Assembly: GCA_046350295.1 (NCBI GenBank) | Contig: JAXMAR010000050.1 | Span: 1 to 52,032, forward strand | DNA length: 52,032 nucleotides | Origin: JAXMAR01 sp046350295 | GTDB taxonomy: Bacteria; Planctomycetota; Planctomycetia; Gemmatales; Gemmataceae | Direction of reading: 5' to 3' | Position numbers and translations under genes: made by a program | Shown here: one piece after another, positions 24,244 to 33,046 of the stretch | Layout: every line of letters begins with the position of its first letter | How positions within the stretch are numbered: position 1 is the first letter of the stretch | The notes under the pieces: generated by a model | The model's database searches: none | The model's input: only the letters and a program-made list of their open reading frames with translations | What the model was told of the DNA's origin: nothing

Positions 24244-25611
24244 CTATTCCTTGTAATCGGGAGCGGCGAGGGCGAACGTGGCGTTCATCTGGATGTCGAG
24301 AGCGGCGAGGGCGGAGTGGGCGGCGCGATAGGCGGCGTCGTCGCTGGCGACGGCGGGGGCGATCTTGAGGCCCTTGCGCACCATGTAGTCGGCCAGGTCC
24401 TGCGGGGTGCGGGGCGCCGCCTTGGCCCAGGTCTCGAACTCGAGTTGCCGAGCCGCGTCCCCGGTCTCGAGGGCCTTGCGGGCCAAGTCGAGATCGGTGA
24501 GGAAGCGCTTGGCGTTGAGATACTCGGAGGTGGCGATGTCGTTGATCTTGTCGCCGAGCTTGTCGCGGGCGTCGTCGAGCGTCTTGCGGAGCTTGGTCAG
24601 AACGGCGGGGTCGACCGCCTCCTTGGCCTTGGCGCGCTCGACCATCTCGGCGACCTGCTTGGCGATGCGGGCGCGTTCGGTCGGCTCGATGATGTCCTGC
24701 AGAGCGGTGGGCCAGGCGGGGAGCTTGCCGTCGCGGATGAGGCCCGTGCTGCTGGCGCCGCCGGTACCGGCGGTGACGTTCAGGTTCGTCAGCACGTCCT
24801 CGGGCATGGGAGGCATGTCGCCGACTTTCTTGCCCGGGAACTTGCGCATGTCGTCGAGGAGGATGTTCAGGCTTTTGCCGGAGGAGATCTCACCCGGCAT
24901 CGCGCTGTTCTGAATGCGTTTCAGGGTGATGGCGGCGATGCGGGCCTGCTCCTCGGTGAAGGTGGGCGTGTTCTGCTTGATGTACATGTCGAGGTCGAAC
25001 TTCTTGCGTTTGGTCTCGAGGTGCGCTTGCAGGGCTTGCTCGCGCATGAGGCGGGCCTGCTCGGCGCTGGTCCAGGTCGAGCCGATGGCGCGAATGGAGT
25101 CGGCGGAGCCGTAGAGGACGCCGCCCGAGCCGAGGCCGCCGTAAGGATACGGGGGATAATAGCCCGAGTCGTAGCCGGTCCCCGGCGTGTAGGGGTTGGT
25201 GTAGGGGGAGTAGGCGGACGTTCCCGGCATGTACGGGTTGGTCATGGCCGAATAGCCGGCGCCGCCGTAGCCCGGCGTGTAGGGATTGGCGCCGCCGTAG
25301 AGCGGGCCATACGGATACGGATTGTAGGGGTTGATAACCGGACCGGTGTTGATCACCGGGCTCGGGTAGGGGTTATAGCCGTAGAGGTAGGGGGGGATGG
25401 TGGCGGCCGTCGCGGCGTAGGCGCGGACGGTGGCCAGGTACTGGGCCTGCGACACGCCGGGGGCGACGCGCCAGAACGGGTTGAACGCGTTCACCTGCTG
25501 CGCGCTGGGGATGGTTCGAAACACGAACTGGGCGTGGGCGGCGCCCTGAATCGCCAGCCAGACGCCGGCGCTCAGGGCCAGAAGCCCAAATCGCCTGTAG
25601 AGGGTGGACAT
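24244..25611 (-). CDS. Secreted Tyr/Pro/Gly-rich protein with helical C-terminal domain
   Basis: The protein is 455 residues from the ATG at 25611, which has AGGAGG 6 bases upstream. A signal peptide (YRRFGLLALSAGVWLAIQGAAHA) is followed by a 110-residue low-complexity section of NPY, PYTPG and YGG units. A helical domain of about 280 residues follows, with segments SAEQARLMREQALQAHLETK, NILLDDMRKFPGKKVGDMPP and LRKTLDDARDKLGDKINDIA. The aromatic repeats suit a cell-surface or matrix role. Tyr/Pro-rich secreted proteins of this type are frequent in planctomycetes, but I do not know a function. It is monocistronic, with its own terminator. Confidence 0.8.
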   Translation of the reverse strand: MSTLYRRFGLLALSAGVWLAIQGAAHAQFVFRTIPSAQQVNAFNPFWRVAPGVSQAQYLATVRAYAATAATIPPYLYGYNPYPSPVINTGPVINPYNPYPYGPLYGGANPYTPGYGGAGYSAMTNPYMPGTSAYSPYTNPYTPGTGYDSGYYPPYPYGGLGSGGVLYGSADSIRAIGSTWTSAEQARLMREQALQAHLETKRKKFDLDMYIKQNTPTFTEEQARIAAITLKRIQNSAMPGEISSGKSLNILLDDMRKFPGKKVGDMPPMPEDVLTNLNVTAGTGGASSTGLIRDGKLPAWPTALQDIIEPTERARIAKQVAEMVERAKAKEAVDPAVLTKLRKTLDDARDKLGDKINDIATSEYLNAKRFLTDLDLARKALETGDAARQLEFETWAKAAPRTPQDLADYMVRKGLKIAPAVASDDAAYRAAHSALAALDIQMNATFALAAPDYKE

Positions 25612-25701
25612 GATGCGCCTCCTGAAGTGGGGCCGTGTAGGGCACAAGGAATCGGAAGACATCCGTGACATGGCCGACCCGGATACTGGCCCGTTACCTG
25701 T

Positions 25702-25730
25702 ATGGTATCTTCGGGTTTTTGCCGTAGCAA
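25702..25730 (-). promoter_or_regulatory. Candidate promoter of the Tyr/Pro-rich protein gene
   Basis: On the minus strand TTGCTA (25730-25725) and TACCAT (25707-25702) are 17 bases apart. Transcription would start near 25695, giving a leader of about 85 bases before the ATG at 25611. Confidence 0.4.
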
Positions 25731-25913
25731 GCAGGAAGTTTCGCGTTTGCGCCGGCGCCCGAAGGGCGAGGTTTGACTTTAACGCCTCCGGAGCCGCGGC
25801 AATTTCATGGGGTTTTTTTTGGAGTTTGAATCGCGGTTGGGGTCGTCCGGCTCTAAAATGTGGGTGAGCGTATCGGTGTCCCAAGCCCGAGCCCCCTTTG
25901 CAGGACGGCAGCG

Positions 25914-26489
25914 ATGGGCGAATCGGCCAACGCGACCCAGCCCGAGCAGCTGACTCCGGAGTTCGTCTTCCGCGAGTACGCGCCGCGTGTCTATAGTTTG
26001 GCGCGGCGCATGCTCGGCAACGACGCGGACGCGGAGGACGTCACCCAGGACGTCCTCCTCCAGGTCGTGCGCAAGCTGCACACGTTCCGGGGGGACGCCA
26101 ACGTCGCCACCTGGCTGCACCGGGTGACGGTCAACGCCGCCCTGGCCCATCGCCGCAAGCGGGCGACGCGCGAGGCGCACGAGGTCCACGACCCGTTCGA
26201 CCATTTCCTGGAGAACGGCTATCACGCCGACCCCGTGCAGCCCTGGAACGTGACCCCGGAGACACTGGCTTTGAGCAAGGAAACGGCCGCCAAGATCGAC
26301 GAGGCCATCACCAGGCTGCCGGAGATCTACCGCGACGTATACGTGCTTGCGGATGTGGAAGGGCTGCCGAACCAGGAGATCTCGGACATGCTGGGGCTGA
26401 CCATCCCCGCCGTGAAGAGCCGCTTGCACCGGGGCCGCCTGCTGATGCGCGATGCGCTCGCGCCGCATTTCGAGGAGAGAACCTCATGA
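25914..26489 (+). CDS. ECF-type RNA polymerase sigma factor
   Basis: The protein is 191 residues from the ATG at 25914. Region 2 begins FVFREYAPRVYSLARRMLGN and carries the promoter-melting segment DAEDVTQDVLLQVVRKLHTF and RGDANVATWLHRVTVNAALA. Region 4 is TRLPEIYRDVYVLADVEGLP, then NQEISDMLGLTIPAVKSRLH, the DNA-binding helix-turn-helix. Length and layout fit ECF factors. An acidic 20-residue linker (HDPFDHFLENGYHADPV) joins the domains. The next gene overlaps by four bases (ATGA) and encodes a zf-HC2 anti-sigma factor, so the pair is a signal-transduction unit. The target regulon is unknown. Confidence 0.95.
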   Translation: MGESANATQPEQLTPEFVFREYAPRVYSLARRMLGNDADAEDVTQDVLLQVVRKLHTFRGDANVATWLHRVTVNAALAHRRKRATREAHEVHDPFDHFLENGYHADPVQPWNVTPETLALSKETAAKIDEAITRLPEIYRDVYVLADVEGLPNQEISDMLGLTIPAVKSRLHRGRLLMRDALAPHFEERTS

Positions 26490-26740
26490 GGTGTCGAGAG
26501 CTGGCGAACCTGCTGGTGGACTATGTGGCCGGCGAGCTGAGTCCGGAGCTTGCCGAGCACATCAAGGAGCACCTGGGCCTTTGCCCCCCCTGCGTCCGCT
26601 ACGTCGAAACCTATGAGGTTACCATCAAACTGACGCGCCAGCTGCCGATGGTGGCGTTGCCGCCCGAGATCCTGCAGCGGCTACGCGAGGCGATAGCGCA
26701 AGTGGATTGCGACGAGAAAGCGGAAGGCGAGAAGGCCTGA
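26486..26740 (+). CDS. Soluble zf-HC2 anti-sigma factor
   Basis: The 84-residue protein overlaps the sigma gene by four bases. It has the HxxxCxxC zinc motif in KEHLGLCPPCVRY near residue 30, preceded by LVDYVAGELSPELAEHI, the classic zf-HC2 arrangement. After the zinc site a short helix (LPPEILQRLREAIAQVD) follows. There is no transmembrane helix, so it is a cytosolic anti-sigma factor that should bind the ECF protein directly and may respond to oxidation or zinc loss. A further cysteine near the N-terminus (MRCREL) may complete the zinc site. It is complete. Confidence 0.9.
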   Translation: MRCRELANLLVDYVAGELSPELAEHIKEHLGLCPPCVRYVETYEVTIKLTRQLPMVALPPEILQRLREAIAQVDCDEKAEGEKA

Positions 26741-26744
26741 TCGC

Positions 26745-27524
26745 TCACTTCCCGAAGAGTCGTCCGAAAAAGCCGCTTTTTTTGTCACCGGCCCCGTTTG
26801 TGGGCTGCGGAGCCTGTTCCCTGGAGGGCGCGGCGGGCGCCGCGCCGCCTTTGCGTGCCAGCGTCTCCTGCTGCCGGCGCTGCAGAGATTGGAGACGCTC
26901 GCGCAGGCCCGGATCGCGCGACGCCATTTCGATCTCGTGGTTCAGCTCGGCCTGCATGCGCTGCAGCTCGTTGCGCTGGCGGGCCAGCTCGGCCCGATCG
27001 CGCGACATCGCCAGCTCCATCTGCCGCATCTGCTGCATCAGCGCCTGTTCGTCGCGCTCCAGCTCGGCCCGCTGCTCCGCCATCTCGGCGCGGAGGCGCT
27101 TGATCTCCTCGTTTTCGGCCGCCTTCGCCGTGGCCCCGCTGGCGGCGCCCTGCTGCGTCTCCTGGAGCTTGAGGTGCAGCGCCCGGATGACCTCGGATTT
27201 CTCCTCCAGGATCGCCTCGAACTCCTTCTTTTGCTCCGCCCAGCCGTCCTCCGAGCCGGCCACGTCGTCGAGCGCGCGTTCCAACTCGCCGACCCGGCGC
27301 CGCAGCCGGACGTTCTCGTCACGCAATTCCTTCGCCTGATCAATGTCGGGCTCGGTCTCCACGGCGATTTCCGGGTCGGAAGGCGCCTTGCCGAGCAGCT
27401 CTTCGTTGACCTGCGCCAGACGTTTCATTTCCTCGCGCAGCGTCTGGTCCAGAGCAAGGAATTCCAGGTCGCCGTGCGGGGCGCGAGCGCCCGAGCCATT
27501 GGGAAAGGTGGTGGCGTTGACCAT
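26745..27524 (-). CDS. Long coiled-coil protein
   Basis: The ATG at 27524 gives 259 residues; a TTG at 27584 is an alternative but less likely. From about residue 25 to 215 the sequence is almost pure charged coiled coil (LREEMKRLAQVNEELLGKAP, KKEFEAILEEKSEVIRALHL, RAEMAEQRAELERDEQALMQ). The tail ends AGDKKSGFFGRLFGK, a short aromatic-basic amphipathic end that could touch membrane. It converges with the anti-sigma gene, four bases apart from its stop. No family is recognised. A structural or membrane-linked scaffold role is possible. Confidence 0.75.
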   Translation of the reverse strand: MVNATTFPNGSGARAPHGDLEFLALDQTLREEMKRLAQVNEELLGKAPSDPEIAVETEPDIDQAKELRDENVRLRRRVGELERALDDVAGSEDGWAEQKKEFEAILEEKSEVIRALHLKLQETQQGAASGATAKAAENEEIKRLRAEMAEQRAELERDEQALMQQMRQMELAMSRDRAELARQRNELQRMQAELNHEIEMASRDPGLRERLQSLQRRQQETLARKGGAAPAAPSREQAPQPTNGAGDKKSGFFGRLFGK

Positions 27525-27640
27525 GGACGGATACTCCGCGGGAGGGAGGCGGTCGTGCGGCGCGAGACGAATCGGACGCGGCAAATGGCCGCGGTTGCAC
27601 TGGCGCTGACGCCGGCGGGATGGACGCCTCTGTCTCTTCC

Positions 27641-29002
27641 TTAACCACTATAGCTCGCAAAACCGGCACGCGCCGTCTTGCGCTCGCCGAGTATTCTTCC
27701 CAGGATGACCAGCGCCGCATCGACCTGCGCCGCGCTGATGCAGAGCGGAGGACAAAAGCGAAGCGCCGCCTCGCCGCAGCCCAACAGCAACAGCCCCCGC
27801 TGAAAGGCCTCCTGTACAAGCGCATCCCGACCGGCAGGGTCGAGAGCGTTCGTCCCCTCCCGCACCACGTCCACGGCCGTCATCAGACCGAGCCCGCGCA
27901 CTTCACCGAGAACATTCTGCTCTTGCGCCAGCTTGCGCAGTCCGGTTTGCAGCTGCAAACCGCGCTCGGCGGCGTTACGCACCAGCCCTTGTTCGAGTAA
28001 CACGAGCGTGGCGACCGCCGCGCGACAACTCACCGGGTTGCCGCCATAGGTGCTCGCATGGCTGCCGCTCGGCCAATCCATGACGTCGCTGCGTGCCACG
28101 ATCGCTCCCAGAGGCATGCCGCTGGCAATGCCCTTGGCGAGGCAGAGAATGTCGGGCTCGACGCCCCAGTGCTCGACCGCGAAGAGCCGGCCGGTCCGCC
28201 CGAAGCCGGTCTGCACCTCGTCCGCCACCAGCAGCATGCCGTGCTTGTCGCACATGCGCCTGAGCGCCGGCAGAAAGCCCGCGGGAGGAACGAAGTATCC
28301 CCCTTCTCCCTGAATCGGCTCGACGAAGACGGCGGCGATCTCATCGGGCGGGGCGATGCGCTTCAGCACGGTCTCTTCGATCTGCTCGACGCAGACGCAA
28401 GGATCATCGTGACCCGGACAGCCCTGACAGCCGCGCGGGAAGGGGACGTGGTGAATGTCCGGCACCAGAGGCGAGAAGCCGCGGCGGTGGACGAGCTTGG
28501 AGCCGGAGAGCGACATGGCGCCGTAGGTTCGGCCATGGAAGGCGCCGAAGAAGGCGAGGGCGCGGGAGCGGCCGGTGTGCCAGCGGGCGAGCTTGAGGGC
28601 CGCCTCGAGGGCCTCGGCGCCGCTGTTGGTAAAGAAGACGCGCTTGGGGCTCTTGCCGGGCGCCGTCTCGGCCAGCCGCTGCGCCAGGTCGATCTGCGGC
28701 TGATAGTAGAAGTCGGTCCCGGACATGTGGATCAGCCTGGCCGCCTGGTCCTGGATCGCGGCGACGACATGGGGGTGACAGTGCCCGGTCGAGGTGACGG
28801 CGATGCCGGCGGTGAAGTCGAGGAAGAGGTTGCCGTCGACGTCCTCGATCACCGCGCCGCTGCCGCGAGCGCACACGAGCGGATAGATTCGCGTATAGGA
28901 CGGGGACATGTTCTGCTGATCGCGCTCGAGCAGCGCCTTGGCCTTGGGGCCGGGGAGCTCGGAGCGGATGTCAGGGACTTGTCGGTCATCGAAGAGCCAC
29001 AT
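27641..29002 (-). CDS. Class III PLP-dependent aminotransferase
   Basis: The protein is 453 residues from an ATG with GAGGAGG 7 bases upstream. It is a class III aminotransferase of the acetylornithine/4-aminobutyrate family: GHCHPHVVAAIQDQAARLIH, VFFTNSGAEALEAALKLARW (phosphate contact), FGAFHGRTYGAMSLSGSK, VFVEPIQGEGGYFVPPAGFL, LLVADEVQTGFGRTGRLFAV, and the PLP lysine Lys290 in CLAKGIASGMPLGA. A Cys cluster (RGCQGCPGHDDPCVC) near residue 200 occurs in the GabT-like subset. It should move an amino group from an omega-amine to a keto acid. The downstream partner would be the aldehyde dehydrogenase upstream at 29108, same strand, 105 bases away. Confidence 0.9.
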   Translation of the reverse strand: MWLFDDRQVPDIRSELPGPKAKALLERDQQNMSPSYTRIYPLVCARGSGAVIEDVDGNLFLDFTAGIAVTSTGHCHPHVVAAIQDQAARLIHMSGTDFYYQPQIDLAQRLAETAPGKSPKRVFFTNSGAEALEAALKLARWHTGRSRALAFFGAFHGRTYGAMSLSGSKLVHRRGFSPLVPDIHHVPFPRGCQGCPGHDDPCVCVEQIEETVLKRIAPPDEIAAVFVEPIQGEGGYFVPPAGFLPALRRMCDKHGMLLVADEVQTGFGRTGRLFAVEHWGVEPDILCLAKGIASGMPLGAIVARSDVMDWPSGSHASTYGGNPVSCRAAVATLVLLEQGLVRNAAERGLQLQTGLRKLAQEQNVLGEVRGLGLMTAVDVVREGTNALDPAGRDALVQEAFQRGLLLLGCGEAALRFCPPLCISAAQVDAALVILGRILGERKTARAGFASYSG

Positions 29003-29024
29003 CCTGCGACCTCCTCACCGTTTC

Positions 29025-29093
29025 GCCACAGAGGGAACAGAGGTCACAGAGAACACCTCGGTTTGTCTCTGTGACCTCCGTGACCTCTGTGGC
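29025..29093. repeat. Imperfect inverted repeat between aminotransferase and dehydrogenase genes
   Basis: Outer arms GCCACAGAGG (29025-29034) and CCTCTGTGGC (29084-29093) and inner arms AGGTCACAGAGA (29041-29052) and TCTCTGTGACCT (29066-29077) pair perfectly, with a 6-base interruption on each side and a 13-base loop. The CACAGAGG style is that of dispersed palindromic repeats. It may also act as an RNA structure between the two cotranscribed genes. Confidence 0.8.
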
Positions 29094-29107
29094 AGAGCGT
29101 TTGTTTC

Positions 29108-30607
29108 CTATCCTGCCGCCGCCGTCAAGCCCTGGGCCATCTTCACTTCCTCGGCGTGGTTCACCGTCCAGGCCGTCTTGTGCGTCACCGTCCCGATGAG
29201 ACCCGCAGCCGAGGGTGGCCGTTGCCGCTTTTCTTCACGCCGCCGAAGGGGAGGTGGACCTCGGCGCCGATGCACGGGAGGTTGACGTAGCCCATGCCGT
29301 ATTCGCATTCGTCGCGGAAGTAGCGCATGGCGCGGAAGTCCTCGGTGATGACGGCGAAGGAGAGACCGTATTCGGTGTCGTTGTAAATGCGGGCCGCCTC
29401 TTCGTTCGATTTGAACGGGATCAGGGCGACGTGCGGGCCGAAGACCTCCTCCCGGATGGCGCGGACACCCGGCTTCCATTCCATGCGGTAGATGTGGGGA
29501 GAGAGGAAGTAGCCCGCGCCGTTGGCGCCGCCGGTCATCCGCCTCCCCTCCGCCAGGATCGTGGCTCCTTCCTGGCGCGTCAGCTCGTTGTAGCGCAGAA
29601 CCTTTTCGACGGCGCTCTCGTTGATGACAGGCCCGGTGAAGTTCTCCTCCGCGAGGGGATCGCCGATGCGGAGCCGCCCGGCCAGCGCGGCAAAGCGCTC
29701 GGCGTAGGCGTCGAACAGCTTCTCATGCACGATGATCCGGCTGCCCGAGACGCAGCCGCTGCCCGCTCGTCTTGAAGGCGCTCAGAATGCCGCACGTCAC
29801 CGCGAGGTCGAGGCGGGCGTCGGCGTAGACCACGATGGCGCTCTTGCTTCCCGTCTCGGTCGCGACGATGCGGTCGTGCAGGGGCGCGGAGAGAATCTGG
29901 ATCTTCTGCCCCACCTCGTAGCTGCCTGTGAAGAGGACGAGGTTGACGCCCGGATCGCGGACCAGCGCCTCGCCGACGGCGCCGTCGCCGTGCACAAGGT
30001 TGACCGTTCCTTCCGGGAAGCCCGCCTCGACGAACAGCTCGATCAGCCGCTGCCCCACCGCGGGCGTATCCTCGGACGGCTTGAAGATCACGGTGTTCCC
30101 TTCCAGCAGGCTGGGCCCGAGCATCCACAAGGGCACGGCGAACGGGAAGTTCCAGGGGGTGATGACGGCGGCCACGCCCCATGGCTTGCGCCGCATGTAA
30201 GCGTCCTTCTCCGGGATCTCGGAAGAGAGCACGTCTCCCATCGGCGCCCGGCCCGTGCCGAAGACGTACTGCACCATGTGCAGCCCCTCGATCACCTCGG
30301 CCCGGCATTCCGCGATCACCTTGCCGCATTCGCGCGCCATGAGGCGGGCCAGGGCGTCGGTGTCGCGCTTGATGAGCTGCGCCAGGTTGTCGAACAATTC
30401 GGCGCGGCGAATGCGGCTCTGGCGTCGCCACGCCGGATAGGCGGCCCGCGCCGCTTGCACCGCTCGTCGCGCCTCCTCCGCTCCCCCCGAAGGAAAGTGG
30501 CCGATCACTTCGGCGCAATGGGCAGGGTTGCGGCTGTCGAAGCCGTTGGCGGCGGCGTCGAGCCAACGGCCGGAGATCAGATGGCGGCCGGAGATGGCGG
30601 CGGTCAT
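29108..30607 (-). pseudogene. Aldehyde dehydrogenase with two frameshifts
   Basis: The gene starts at ATG 30607 (GAGGAA upstream) and should give about 499 residues. The first frame has the ALDH fold: AAVITPWNFPFAVPLWMLGP, GNTVIFKPSEDTPAVGQRLI, LVLFTGSYEVGQKI and ATETGSKSAIVVY with the catalytic Glu. A +1 change near 29755-29760 breaks it just before the catalytic Cys, which is found in the next frame (GCVSGSRIIVHEK). That frame runs through VFGPHVALIPFKSNEEAARI and PFGGVKKSGNG, then a -1 change near 29211-29216 moves the tail (TVTHKTAWTVNHAEEVKMAQ) to the third segment. It is probably a partner of the aminotransferase. A pseudogene or two assembly errors. Confidence 0.85.
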
Positions 30608-30868
30608 AGGTGTTCCTCGTCGAGACGGCGTTGGGTCGAGGCGTTCCGAGCGGAAGATGGCCGAGCGAAGGTGTCGTGCAAGCGGTGAGGCGCCGTCAAC
30701 ACTCTTTATTTTACCGACGGGGCGCGATCGCGGTAAAGGTCGGGGGTTGTCATGTTGAGTTGGCAGTAGGTTTGGCTTCCTGGCGCCCGGGCGCGACGCA
30801 AGACGGAGAGGGTTGCCAAGGGCGCGGCGTCAATCGACAATACCAAAGCCTCGGAAAGGAGGACTCGC

Positions 30869-31708
30869 ATGACGGCTTTCGCATCGCTTTTGCTCATGAG
30901 TGTGGCCGCGCCCGGAGACATCGACAAGACGGGAACGGTCGAGTTGTTCGCCGCCGAGCCCTGGTACAAGGAGCAGGCGGGCAAGGAACAGGAGTTCGTC
31001 GGCGTGTTGCGGAAGGCGGAAAGGAAGGGGGGCGCCATCGGCTTCGGCCGCTTCAACCCGTATCGGCTCGACATGGACAAGGACGTGCGCGAGGTGTACA
31101 TCGGCGGCAAGCCGGCAATCCTCGGTCCGTATGTCGGCAAGAAGGTCAAGCTGGTAGGCAAGGCGGTCGACCTGGGGGTCGAAGGGAAGAAGCACCGCGA
31201 GATCTGGCCGGCATCCCTGGTGGTGCTGGAGGAGGGCAAGGGGGGCGCGAAGACAGACGGGGCGGAGCGAATCCTGGCCCGGGCACGCTGGGTCTACGCC
31301 TCCGCCGACCCCGGCAAGCGCGAGAAGGCCAGCCAGTTCGTCATCCGCAGCGCCGCGGAGCTGATCACTCGACCCCCCTGGAACAACCTCGACGCGCCGC
31401 CGCCCGCCGTGGAAAAGACGGCCACCGCGGCCCTCGCCAAGGCGCTCAAGGTCGAGACCATCGACTGGAAGACGCAGATGCTCGTCGTCGTCACCGGCGG
31501 CACGCAATCGAGCGGCGGCTTCCGCATCGGCGTGACGAGCATCCAACCCAAGGGGGACAAGCTGCTGGTCGAGTGGTTCTTGCAACGGCCCAAGGGTTTC
31601 GCCACCGCCGCGTTCACCCACCCCGCGGAGGTGGTCCTGACGCCGCGCTTCGAAGGGGCGGTTGAGTTTCAGAACGTCCCGGCGCCCCCGGCTCCGGGAC
31701 GCGATTGA
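30869..31708 (+). CDS. Protein with PrcB_C-like C-terminal domain
   Basis: The 279-residue protein starts at an ATG after AAGGAGG. The first 15 residues are hydrophobic and may act as a short leader (TAFASLLLMSVAAPGD), although this is weak. The first half is a beta-rich domain (FVGVLRKAERKGGAIGFGRF, YIGGKPAILGPYVGKKVKLV). The C-terminal part, from KTQMLVVVTGGTQSSGGFRI through GVTSIQPKGDKLLVEW to FTHPAEVVLTPRF, fits the PrcB_C domain of protease-inhibitor-like secreted proteins. The substrate is unknown. The next gene begins 27 bases downstream on the same strand. Confidence 0.8.
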   Translation: MTAFASLLLMSVAAPGDIDKTGTVELFAAEPWYKEQAGKEQEFVGVLRKAERKGGAIGFGRFNPYRLDMDKDVREVYIGGKPAILGPYVGKKVKLVGKAVDLGVEGKKHREIWPASLVVLEEGKGGAKTDGAERILARARWVYASADPGKREKASQFVIRSAAELITRPPWNNLDAPPPAVEKTATAALAKALKVETIDWKTQMLVVVTGGTQSSGGFRIGVTSIQPKGDKLLVEWFLQRPKGFATAAFTHPAEVVLTPRFEGAVEFQNVPAPPAPGRD

Positions 31709-31735
31709 GGAGAGGCCTGAGGAGCCGACGTTATC

Positions 31736-32932
31736 ATGCGTTTCCCCTGGGGGGTTTCGGAGCTGGAGCTGGACGTTCCGCAGGAGCGTCTGATTCCGCT
31801 CCGCCGCGCGCGGCCACCGGCGCCTCTGGCCGACGTGGCCGCCGCCGTGCGCCGGGCCCTCGAGGAACCGGTCGGGTTTCCGCCGCTACGGCGCGCCCTG
31901 ACGCCGGACGATCAGATCGCCATCGCCGTCGATGAGAACATCCCGCGCCCGGCCCGCCTGCTTGTCCCGATCCTGGAGCACCTGACACGGGCCAACATCG
32001 CACCGGACGCGGTGACACTGTTGTGTCAGCCGCCGTCCACCGGGCAAGCGTGGATCGACGAGCTGCCGGAAGAGTTCGAGGGGGTGCGCGTCGAGATGCA
32101 CGACCCCGGCGAGCGCTCTCACCTCGCTTATCTCGCGACCACTCGCCATGGCCGGCGCATCTACCTCAACCGGACCGCGGTCGACGCGGACCAGCTCGTC
32201 GTTCTGAGCCGGGTGACTTGGGATCCCCTCCTCGGCATTCACGCCGGCGAAGGGGAGATCTTCCCGAATCTCTCGGACAGCGCGACGCGCGCCGATCTGG
32301 TGAAGCGTCTCTCTCTCGATGTCCCCGGCGCCGCCTCCTGGCCGGTGCGGCAGGAAGCGACGGAGGTCGCGTGGCTCCTCGGCGCCCCGTTCCTGGTGCA
32401 GGCCATCCTCGGAGCCGGGGACGAGATCGAGCGCGTGCTGGGCGGGCCGGTCGAGAGCACGCCTCTGGCGGAAAAGCTCTGGAGCGAGCGCTGGCGCGTG
32501 GAGGTCGAACGCGCGGCGGACGTGGTGATCGCCGGGTTGAGCGGCGCGACGGGGACCTTCCTGGACCTGGCCCGCGCCTTCGCGGCCGCGGCCCGGGTCG
32601 TCAAGCCGGGCGGCAAGATCGTCTTGCTCAGCACCGCCGCCCCGAAGCTCGGTCTGGCCGCTGACCTGATGCGGAGCATGGACGAGCCGAGCCAGGCGCT
32701 CAAGCGAATTCTCAAGGACAAGCCGACGGACACGGAAGCGGGCTTCCTCTGGACCAGCGCCGCCGAGCAGGCCCACCTTTACCTGCTCAGCGGCTTGCCG
32801 GGAGACACGGTGGAAGAGATGTTCGCCACGCCGCTGGAGAACGCGGGGCAAACCGAGCGATTCCTCGCCGGAGACGCGGCCTGCATCCTGTTGCCGGACG
32901 CGGAACGGACGCTGGCGACCGTGCGGGAGTGA
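31736..32932 (+). CDS. LarA-like (DUF2088) protein lacking usual catalytic signatures
   Basis: The protein is 398 residues and follows the layout of lactate racemase LarA: an N-terminal domain, the DHxxRPxP-type region, a hinge, and a Rossmann-like C-terminal half (RVVKPGGKIVLLSTAAPKLG). In this copy the region reads AIAVDENIPRPARLLVPIL, so the histidine of the DH pair is replaced by Glu. The later segment LLGIHAGEGEIFPNLSD lacks the lysine normally tethered to the nickel-pincer cofactor. It is likely a divergent member with another job. It appears intact and follows the PrcB_C gene. A repeat at 32982 lies after its stop. Confidence 0.75.
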   Translation: MRFPWGVSELELDVPQERLIPLRRARPPAPLADVAAAVRRALEEPVGFPPLRRALTPDDQIAIAVDENIPRPARLLVPILEHLTRANIAPDAVTLLCQPPSTGQAWIDELPEEFEGVRVEMHDPGERSHLAYLATTRHGRRIYLNRTAVDADQLVVLSRVTWDPLLGIHAGEGEIFPNLSDSATRADLVKRLSLDVPGAASWPVRQEATEVAWLLGAPFLVQAILGAGDEIERVLGGPVESTPLAEKLWSERWRVEVERAADVVIAGLSGATGTFLDLARAFAAAARVVKPGGKIVLLSTAAPKLGLAADLMRSMDEPSQALKRILKDKPTDTEAGFLWTSAAEQAHLYLLSGLPGDTVEEMFATPLENAGQTERFLAGDAACILLPDAERTLATVRE

Positions 32933-32981
32933 GCTCCGTGGCGCGATCCTTCTGCGGTCGAAACAGGGCCTCTGGCGTTTC

Positions 32982-33002
32982 GGTGCGTTTCACGCACCCT
33001 AC
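32982..33002. repeat. Half-copy of the GTAGGGTGCG palindromic repeat
   Basis: GGTGCGTTTCACGCACCCTA and one more base match the right arm of the large inverted repeat at 41873-41960. It forms a short hairpin of its own (GGTGCGT / ACGCACC) between the convergent LarA-like and HEAT-repeat genes, where it could weakly terminate transcription. Confidence 0.75.
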
Positions 33003-33046
33003 CTTCCCTGCAAAGCCGTATCCTGCCCGTCGCCGACGAGCCAGTC

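Noticed and set aside
24160..25668. Open frame of 502 codons on the plus strand
   Set aside because: It is Gly/Val-rich and opposite the Tyr/Pro-rich gene, which has a signal peptide, AGGAGG and a terminator.
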